NCBI GenBank assembly: GCA_938022295.1
Contig: CALIDR010000131.1
Span: forward strand, 1-6,228
Direction: 5' to 3'
Source of the DNA: an uncultured Burkholderiaceae bacterium
GTDB lineage: Bacteria; Pseudomonadota; Gammaproteobacteria; Burkholderiales; Burkholderiaceae_C
DNA length: 6,228 nt
Positions 1 to 6,228 of the stretch are shown piece after piece. Below the pieces are notes generated by a model. The model saw only the letters and a list, made by a program, of their open reading frames with translations, did not search any database and was not told where the DNA came from. Each line of letters starts with the position of its first letter. Within the stretch, counting starts at the first letter, position 1. Made by a program: the position numbers and the translations under genes.

Positions 1-3
1 ATC

Positions 4-1872
<1,869 letters not shown>

Positions 1873-1891
1873 GTCGCGGCCGGCGCGCGGG

Positions 1892-2533
1892 TCAGAACCC
1901 GTTGTAGGCGACGCCGACGAAGCCGCGCTGTCCGCTGTCGTCGTTGATCGCGCCGAGCCGCAGCCACCAGCCGCTGCCGCCGAGCGCGACGCGCAGCGCG
2001 GCGGTCGTCGCGCGGTAGCCGCGCTCGCCGGAGCGGGTCAGCTCGAACGCGAGCGGCCAGCGCGCGGGGTCGTACTGCGCGCTGGCGAGCCAGCCGTTGC
2101 GGAATGTCGAACCCTGCGCCAGCACGTAGTAGTGCCCGCCCGGCGCCGGGCCGTACGACTCGGCCTGCACGCGCGCCGAGACGCCGGTCTCGTCGTCGAC
2201 GCGGCCGCCGCCGTCGGCGCGGTAGCCGTTGACGCCGAGCCCCACGCCGACCGATGCCGCATGAGCCCCGATCGGCAGCCCGAAGCGGATCACCGCCCCG
2301 AGCCCGCCGGCCTGGCCGTCGGCCCAGCGGGTGTAGCTGGCGCTCAGCAGCGGCGCCGGGTCGGCGGCCCGCGGGTCGCCGAGCGCGCGCACCGCGACGG
2401 CGGTCCACGAGGCGGACGAGCCGTCGAGCTGCGCGTAGTCGAGCACGCGCTGCGCGGCGGCGGGCGTCGCGGCCACAACGGCGGCGAGAAGAAGCGCCGC
2501 GGCGGCGATCGGGCGGGGGCGGTGGGCGGTCAT
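1892..2533 (-). CDS. Putative small outer-membrane beta-barrel protein beside the glucan synthase
   Basis: A 213-aa protein of no family I can name with certainty. Residues 1-27 form a classical Sec signal peptide: basic MTAHRPRP, then an Ala/Leu core, then a TPAAA|Q cleavage site. The mature part is rich in Gly, Tyr, Trp and alternating polar/hydrophobic runs (LLSASYTRW, HYYVLAQGS, WWLRLGA). It ends in GFVGVAYNGF, whose terminal Phe and alternating aromatics resemble the C-terminal insertion signal of outer-membrane barrels. No Cys follows the signal, so it is not a lipoprotein. It starts 32 bases after the synthase stop, which points to co-transcription and a possible role in secreting or anchoring the polymer. 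The ATG at 2533 is chosen because it gives a clean signal peptide. A GTG at 2569 overlaps the synthase stop (GTGA) and would add 12 residues. Neither start has a visible Shine-Dalgarno sequence. The protein could be a BcsS-like accessory protein or an unrelated porin-like barrel. Confidence 0.82.
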   Translation of the reverse strand: MTAHRPRPIAAAALLLAAVVAATPAAAQRVLDYAQLDGSSASWTAVAVRALGDPRAADPAPLLSASYTRWADGQAGGLGAVIRFGLPIGAHAASVGVGLGVNGYRADGGGRVDDETGVSARVQAESYGPAPGGHYYVLAQGSTFRNGWLASAQYDPARWPLAFELTRSGERGYRATTAALRVALGGSGWWLRLGAINDDSGQRGFVGVAYNGF

Positions 2534-2554
2534 CGGGCGGGCGGGGCGGGCGGG
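2511..2554 (+). other. G-rich tract with quadruplex-forming pattern at the synthase/barrel gene junction
   Basis: On the + strand, bases 2535-2554 hold five runs of three or four G separated by single C bases (2535-2537, 2539-2541, 2543-2546, 2548-2550, 2552-2554). This fits the G3+N1-7 quadruplex rule with the shortest loops. Further G runs at 2511-2513, 2515-2519 and 2524-2526 lie in the signal-peptide codons of the barrel gene. The + strand is the template for these genes, so the transcript is C-rich here. The tract fills most of the 32-base gap where a ribosome site would be expected. The pattern is read directly; whether it folds or regulates is unknown, and high GC raises the chance level. 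Confidence 0.45.
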
Positions 2555-2565
2555 CAACGCGGCGG

Positions 2566-4842
2566 TCACAGCGTCGACGGGTGGACCGCCGTCGTCGACG
2601 GCGTGCCGCGGTCGCGGCGGGCACGCTCGATCGCGCCGCGCGCGACGTGCTCGGCGGCCAGCTCGCGCAGCGGGTCGACAGGTGCCGCGCCGGCGGCTGG
2701 CAGCATGCGGTAGAGGTGGACCGGCGCGTCGGCGAGGCCCTCGACGACGTGGCGCTGCAGCCGCACGACGGTGCGCGGCGCGCGGGTGCGGCGATACACG
2801 TCGAGCAGCAGCGGCTCGCCCTCGGGCAGCGCGGTGTAGGCGAGCAGCAGGCGCTCGTCGCCGCTGCCCGGCGCGGCCACCAGCGCGGGCAGCGGGTCGG
2901 CGCCGGGGTCTTGGCGTAACTGCGCCGAGTTCCAGCGCTGCGCGGCCAGCGGCTGCGGCGGCGGCCCCGCGACCCAGCGCGGCAGCAGCCGCGACAGCGG
3001 GGTGTGGACCTGGTCGGTGTAGCCGTTGACGAGCCACTGCAGGTCGGAGCCGAACAGGAACGCCTCCAGCCGCTGGCGGCCCTCGGCGGTGGTCGAGAAG
3101 CTGCAGCCCAGCGCCTTCGGCAGCCCCGGCTGGCCGAGCGGCTCGACGGCCGAGCGCACCTCGCCCCAGAACGCGAGCGGGCCGTCGGGCAGCCACAGGT
3201 GGCCGGTGATCGGCTGCCCGACCGCCAGGCCCGCCGGCAGCGCGCCGTAGAAGCGCATGCCGGTGTCCGACAGGTCGTCGACGGTGCCGCGCAGGCGCGT
3301 ACCGTCGGTCGTCGTCAGCTCGGCGGCCACCGGCACCGGGAAGCGGTAGCGCGTGCGCAGGTGGCGCTGGTTGACGGCGGTGAACGACAGCACCGCGATC
3401 GCGAGCCCGGCGTTGATGCCCGCCCACAGCGCGTTGGCGATCAGGCCCTCGAGCGGCAGCGCGCCGGCGGCGAACGTCAGTGCCACGCCGACCGGGATCG
3501 CGACCACGTTGAGCGCCATCACGACCCAGTGCGGCAGCGTGAAGCGCCCGGCGCGCGAGGCCAGCATGCCCTTCGAGGTGACGCGGAACTTCAGCCGCGG
3601 GAACACCCACGCCAGCGTCGCCCACGCGAAGGCGGCGAAGCGCGCCATGTTGTACTGCTCGATGAAGAGGCTGCGTCCGTAGCCGCGGCCGACTTCCTCG
3701 AAGACCCAGAACGTCAGCAGGTAGTACGGCACGAAGTGGAGCAGGAAGTCGGGCGTGTTCGTGATCAGCGGCATCGTGCCGGTGGTCAGCACGATCACCG
3801 GCGCCAGGTAGAACACGCCCTTCTGCCAGCCGTCGAAGTACGTCAGCACCGACGCCAGGTAGTTGATCCGCTGCGCCAGCGTCAGGCCCTTGTGGGTCAG
3901 GATGCCTTCCTTGCGCCAGACGTGCATCGCGCCCTGACCCCAGCGCACGCGCTGGTTGATGAAGGGCTCGATCGACTCCGGCGCCAGCCCGAAGGCGAGC
4001 GGCTCGGCGTGGTAGACCGAGCGCCAGCCCTTGGCGTGCAGGCGCAGCGAGGTGTGCAGGTCCTCGGTGACGGTGCCGGTGGCGAAGCCGCCGATCTGTT
4101 GCAGCGCCGAGCGGCGCACGACGGCGCACGAGCCGCAGAAGAACGCCGCGTTCCACATGTCCTTGCCGCGCTGGATGACGCGGAAGAACAGCGACTGCTC
4201 GGTCCACACGACGCCGCGGCGGCCGCGCCAGCGGTGCTGGTACGAGTCGAGGTTGTAGAAGTCCTGCGGCGTCTGCACGAAGCCGCAGCGCTCGTCGTCG
4301 AAGTAGCCGAGCGTCTTGACCAGGAAGTCGCGCCGCGGTGCGTGGTCGGCGTCGAAGATCGCGATCAGCTCGCCGTCGCTCAGCGCCAGCGCGTGGTTCA
4401 GGTTGCCGGCCTTCGCGTGTTCGTTGTCGGGCCGCGTCAGGTAGCGGCAGCCGAGCTCGCGCGCGAGCGCCGCCATCTCGGGGCGGCGGCCGTCGTCGAG
4501 CAGCCAGGTGGTGTGCGCGCCTTCCATGCCGGTGGCGGCGATCAGCGTCTTGCGCACCAGCTCGACCGACTCGTTGTACGTCGGCACGAAGACATCGACG
4601 CTGCGCCAGGCCTTGGGCGGTGGCGCCCGGCGCACGCTCAGGCGCCAGACCATGAAGATGTGCAGCAGCGCGGTGACGAAGCCGAACACCTCGGCGGCGT
4701 AGATCAGGCGCGAGAACACCGGCGCGTCGGGGTTGAACGTGCCGAGCCGCCACGTCAGGTACCAGGCCGCGACGACGACGAACGCGGCCACCAGCACCCG
4801 GCGCGGGCCTTCGAGCGGAATGGACGGAATGGGCGTGGACAT
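2566..4842 (-). CDS. BcsA-like processive GT2 beta-glucan (cellulose-type) synthase with C-terminal PilZ domain
   Basis: A 758-aa inner-membrane synthase expected to polymerise UDP-glucose, or another UDP-sugar, into a beta-glucan and extrude it. Two N-terminal helices (about 14-33 and 44-68) precede a GT2 domain with the full catalytic set: DDG (116-118), DAD (164-166), FFCGS near 234-238, TED (259-261) and QRVRW (297-301). Membrane segments follow at about 340-490, with an FRVTSKG gating-loop motif (419-425) between them. The PilZ domain begins at R496-TRY-R500 and has D523-L-S525-DT-G528, the two c-di-GMP-contacting motifs, so activation by c-di-GMP is likely. About 155 residues after PilZ match nothing I know and contain no membrane helix. 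Two rather than four N-terminal helices, and no adjacent bcsB, bcsZ or bcsC, make true cellulose uncertain; mixed-linkage glucan or another polymer is possible. The ATG at 4842 starts directly before the first helix but has no evident ribosome site. The barrel gene follows after 32 bases. Confidence 0.93.
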   Translation of the reverse strand: MSTPIPSIPLEGPRRVLVAAFVVVAAWYLTWRLGTFNPDAPVFSRLIYAAEVFGFVTALLHIFMVWRLSVRRAPPPKAWRSVDVFVPTYNESVELVRKTLIAATGMEGAHTTWLLDDGRRPEMAALARELGCRYLTRPDNEHAKAGNLNHALALSDGELIAIFDADHAPRRDFLVKTLGYFDDERCGFVQTPQDFYNLDSYQHRWRGRRGVVWTEQSLFFRVIQRGKDMWNAAFFCGSCAVVRRSALQQIGGFATGTVTEDLHTSLRLHAKGWRSVYHAEPLAFGLAPESIEPFINQRVRWGQGAMHVWRKEGILTHKGLTLAQRINYLASVLTYFDGWQKGVFYLAPVIVLTTGTMPLITNTPDFLLHFVPYYLLTFWVFEEVGRGYGRSLFIEQYNMARFAAFAWATLAWVFPRLKFRVTSKGMLASRAGRFTLPHWVVMALNVVAIPVGVALTFAAGALPLEGLIANALWAGINAGLAIAVLSFTAVNQRHLRTRYRFPVPVAAELTTTDGTRLRGTVDDLSDTGMRFYGALPAGLAVGQPITGHLWLPDGPLAFWGEVRSAVEPLGQPGLPKALGCSFSTTAEGRQRLEAFLFGSDLQWLVNGYTDQVHTPLSRLLPRWVAGPPPQPLAAQRWNSAQLRQDPGADPLPALVAAPGSGDERLLLAYTALPEGEPLLLDVYRRTRAPRTVVRLQRHVVEGLADAPVHLYRMLPAAGAAPVDPLRELAAEHVARGAIERARRDRGTPSTTAVHPSTL

Positions 4843-4852
4843 GCGCGGGACC

Positions 4853-4868
4853 CGGGAACCGGTTCCCG
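4853..4868. promoter_or_regulatory. Perfect 16-bp palindrome, candidate operator upstream of the synthase
   Basis: The sequence CGGGAACCGGTTCCCG reads identically on both strands and is centred between bases 4860 and 4861. It ends 10 bases before the synthase ATG. The core AACCGGTT fits the AANCGNTT pattern typical of LacI-family operators, which have a central CG. It has no loop, so it is better suited to binding a dimeric protein than to forming an RNA hairpin. It overlaps the transcription start expected from the weak promoter at 4871-4900, a position where a bound repressor would block initiation. The palindrome is seen directly; the regulator family and role are inferred, and no regulator gene is in the window. 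Confidence 0.45.
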
Positions 4869-4870
4869 TC

Positions 4871-4900
4871 GCTATCGGCGCTCGTGCGCAGGGTCTTGAA
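4871..4900 (-). promoter_or_regulatory. Weak candidate sigma70-type promoter for the synthase operon
   Basis: On the minus strand TTCAAG (bases 4900-4895) and GATAGC (4876-4871) lie 18 bases apart. Each matches three of six positions of the -35 and -10 consensus. Transcription would begin near base 4864, inside the palindrome, leaving a leader of roughly 20 bases. This is the least GC-rich part of the 123-base gap and the only pairing I could find there. The match is poor, so the true promoter may differ or use another sigma factor. Confidence 0.2.
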
Positions 4901-4942
4901 ACGTCCCGTTGCCGGCGCGGGCCGCCGGGCGTGACGGAATGC

Positions 4943-4959
4943 GCCGGCCGACGGCCGGC
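4943..4959 (-). terminator. GC-rich hairpin just after the 205-aa gene
   Basis: GCCGGCC and GGCCGGC form a perfect 7-bp stem around a 3-base loop, starting 6 bases beyond the stop codon of the 205-aa gene in its direction of transcription. The downstream transcript (GCATTCCGTCACG) has no U tract, so it is at best a weak intrinsic terminator, an RNA 3'-end stabiliser or a pause site. If it ends transcription, the synthase must have its own promoter in the remaining gap. Such stems also arise by chance at this GC content. Confidence 0.3.
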
Positions 4960-4965
4960 TCGGGT

Positions 4966-5583
4966 TCAGAGGCGGTCGCGCAGCTCGGTCTTGGGCAGCG
5001 CGCGGCCGGGGGCGAGCGCGCCGGCGGCCAGCGCCCGCGCCTTCGCCTCGTCGGTGTAGGACAGCGTCGCGTCGCCCACGCGCGGGTGGTCATAGATCAG
5101 CTTCATGCCGTCGGCGAACGTCCACGCGTAGCCGCCGCGCGGGCTCGCGCGGCCGTCGAAGCCCTGCGCCGGCAGCGGCCGCGCCGAGACCGTCATCGGC
5201 ACGCCGTACTTGGCCAGCAGCAGGCGGCGCAGCGCCTCGTTGTCCTGGCCGTAGTTCTTCACCGTGAACTGCACCGTGACGACCTTGCCCTCGTGCGCGA
5301 TCACGGTCAGCCGCTCGAGCGCCGGCACGCCCGCGCCGCGCGTGTCGACCACCGGCGGGGTGCCCGGCGGCGTGGGCAGCACGACGCCGCCGGCCGCGCG
5401 CGCGGCGGCGAGGAAGGTCTCGACCGGGGCGTCCTTCAGCGCGACGCCGTACAGCGACAGCACCTCGGCGCTGTTGTCGCGCACGCCCTGGGCACGCGCG
5501 ATGCCGAGCCAGGCGGGAAGGACCAGTGCCGCGGCCAGCAGGGGCCGCCGGCGCAGGCCCGGCACAGCGGGAGCGTCGACCAT
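4966..5583 (-). CDS. Exported protein of unknown function (205 aa)
   Basis: I do not recognise this protein as a named family. Residues 1-31 are an export signal: LRRRPLL followed by a hydrophobic run and IARA|Q cleavage. The Arg cluster before the core is loosely Tat-like, but Sec export is more likely. No Cys is available for lipidation. The mature part of about 174 residues looks like a single small periplasmic domain: an N-terminal helix (about 51-65), a Pro/Gly-rich turn (70-88), then beta-strand-like LTVIAHEGKVVTVQFTV (92-108), helix ALRRLLLAKYG (117-127), and strand pair YAWTFADGMKLIY (152-164) and ATLSYTDEAKARAL (172-185). The order of KYG-P, W-x-FADG and L-x-Y-x-D elements recalls small envelope proteins with a strand-helix-strand core, but no catalytic residues stand out. 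The ATG at 5583 gives a sensible signal peptide but has no clear Shine-Dalgarno sequence. The gene follows the transglycosylase by 86 bases and precedes the synthase by 123, so operon membership is uncertain. Confidence 0.82.
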   Translation of the reverse strand: MVDAPAVPGLRRRPLLAAALVLPAWLGIARAQGVRDNSAEVLSLYGVALKDAPVETFLAAARAAGGVVLPTPPGTPPVVDTRGAGVPALERLTVIAHEGKVVTVQFTVKNYGQDNEALRRLLLAKYGVPMTVSARPLPAQGFDGRASPRGGYAWTFADGMKLIYDHPRVGDATLSYTDEAKARALAAGALAPGRALPKTELRDRL

Positions 5584-5631
5584 GGCCGCACTGTACCGCC
5601 GACCGCAAGCCGCAGCGGCGCCATGCCGGCT

Positions 5632-5663
5632 CGCCCGCTGCCGGGGCCGGGCCTTGGCGGGCG
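5632..5663 (-). terminator. Possible hairpin after the transglycosylase gene
   Basis: CGCCCGC (5632-5638) and GCGGGCG (5657-5663) are exact inverted repeats around an 18-base, very GC-rich loop, beginning 6 bases after the transglycosylase stop codon in its direction of transcription. No U tract follows, so intrinsic termination is doubtful. Rho-dependent ending or a processed 3' end is possible. The rest of the 86-base gap shows only a -10-like TACAGT (minus strand, bases 5595-5590), which lies so close to the 205-aa start that it would give a leaderless transcript; no matching -35 was found. Confidence 0.2.
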
Positions 5664-5669
5664 GGACGG

Positions 5670-6228
5670 TCAGCGGCTCGCGACGCGGCCGGCGCGCACC
5701 GCGCGCGACGGCGCCGTCACCGAGGCGTCGAACGGGTGGAACGCGACGCCGACGGTGTCGAGCACTCGGCGCACGTAGTCGCGCGTCTCGCGGTACGGCG
5801 GAATGCCGCGGTAGCGCTCGACGGTGCCCTCGCCGGCGTTGTAGGCTGCAGTGACCAGCGTCAGGTCGCCCTCGAAGTAGGCGAGCAGCCAGCGCAGGTA
5901 CGCCATGCCGCCGCGCACGTTCTGGGTCGGGTCGTAGGCGTTGCGCACGGCGAAGCGCTCGGCGGTCTCGGGGATCAGCTGCATCAGGCCCTGCGCGTTC
6001 TTCGGCGAGCGGGCGACGGTGTCGAAGTTGGACTCGACGCGGATGATCGCGAGCACCAGGTCGGGCTCGAGCTGGTACTGGGGCGCCAGGCGGTCGACGA
6101 GGTCGACGATCATCGGCGGCGCGGTGCGGCGCAGCTCGGCGATCTTCGGCGGTGGCGGCAGCGCCGCGGCCGGCGCCGGCTCGGCGGCCGGCGCCGGGCG
6201 CGGCACGACGACGGCCACCGCCGGCGGC
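5670..6228 (-). CDS. SLT-domain lytic transglycosylase (5' end outside window)
   Basis: A peptidoglycan lytic transglycosylase, which cleaves the MurNAc-GlcNAc bond to leave 1,6-anhydro-MurNAc. The Slt-type (GH23) domain spans about residues 35-150, counted from a GTG at 6218. It has the catalytic Glu62 in RVESNF, the GLMQLIP motif (77-83), the AAYNAGEG motif (124-131) and the IPPYRETRDYV ending (139-149), all hallmarks of family 1 enzymes. Before the domain is a Pro/Ala-rich stretch (residues 5-24) that looks like a flexible linker. About 27 residues of basic tail follow it. No signal peptide is visible and the frame stays open to the right edge, so the GTG is probably internal and the true start, with an export signal, lies beyond 6228. 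The enzyme is probably periplasmic or envelope-bound. It is the first gene of the minus-strand run seen here; a link to the downstream synthase is not shown. Certain as to family, uncertain as to start. Confidence 0.92.
   Translation of the reverse strand, partial: PPAVAVVVPRPAPAAEPAPAAALPPPPKIAELRRTAPPMIVDLVDRLAPQYQLEPDLVLAIIRVESNFDTVARSPKNAQGLMQLIPETAERFAVRNAYDPTQNVRGGMAYLRWLLAYFEGDLTLVTAAYNAGEGTVERYRGIPPYRETRDYVRRVLDTVGVAFHPFDASVTAPSRAVRAGRVASR

Noticed and set aside
1888..1901. Small hairpin CGGGT-CAGA-ACCCG followed by TTGT in the gap between the convergent ABC and barrel genes
   Set aside because: The 5-bp stem is short, overlaps the stop codon of the barrel gene and has only a two-base T run. 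It is too weak to call a terminator, though no better one is seen for the ABC gene.
2534..4753. Long open frame on the minus strand running upstream of the barrel gene through the synthase gene
   Set aside because: Only the part after the ATG at 2533 is protein-like. The rest translates to Arg/Ala/Pro-rich sequence and is a GC-driven shadow of the synthase in another frame.
3004..4899. 631-codon open frame on the + strand opposite the synthase
   Set aside because: The translation is Arg/Gln/Val/Glu-rich without domains, and the opposite strand carries a fully motif-supported gene. Long antisense frames are expected at this GC content.
5584..5595. TACAGT -10-like element right before the 205-aa gene
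   Set aside because: It has no acceptable -35 at 16-18 bases and would give a leaderless transcript starting at the ATG. It is probably a chance match.

Overview
The window is uniformly very GC-rich, with strong G/C preference at third codon positions. Together with the protein families present, this suggests a beta-proteobacterium of the Burkholderiales type (Rubrivivax/Leptothrix/Ideonella-like). That placement is an inference from composition and protein style, not from a marker gene. No RNA gene, insertion sequence, integrase, CRISPR array or other mobile element was seen.

Layout. Bases 4-1872 (+) encode a complete or nearly complete fused ABC exporter. It converges, with a 19-base gap, on a run of four genes on the minus strand. 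Read in the direction of transcription these are: a lytic transglycosylase whose 5' end lies beyond the right edge (6228-5670); a 205-aa exported protein of unknown function (5583-4966); a 758-aa membrane glycosyltransferase of the cellulose-synthase (BcsA) type with a PilZ domain (4842-2566); and a 213-aa protein with a signal peptide that looks like a small outer-membrane beta-barrel (2533-1892). Coding density is high, and no gene-free stretch exceeds about 125 bases.

How the genes may work together. The glycosyltransferase and the small barrel protein are only 32 bases apart and probably form one transcription unit. The synthase carries every catalytic motif of a processive beta-glucan synthase and both c-di-GMP-binding motifs of PilZ. 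It should therefore polymerise a sugar nucleotide, probably UDP-glucose, and extrude the chain across the inner membrane when c-di-GMP is high. The usual partners BcsB, BcsZ and BcsC are not beside it. The small barrel protein is the only envelope partner visible, so this may be a reduced or variant exopolysaccharide system. A perfect 16-bp palindrome with a LacI-family-like core lies just upstream of the synthase start and overlaps the expected transcription start of a weak candidate promoter, which suggests local transcriptional control in addition to c-di-GMP control. The transglycosylase and the 205-aa protein both act outside the cytoplasm, but nothing in the sequence ties them functionally to the synthase.
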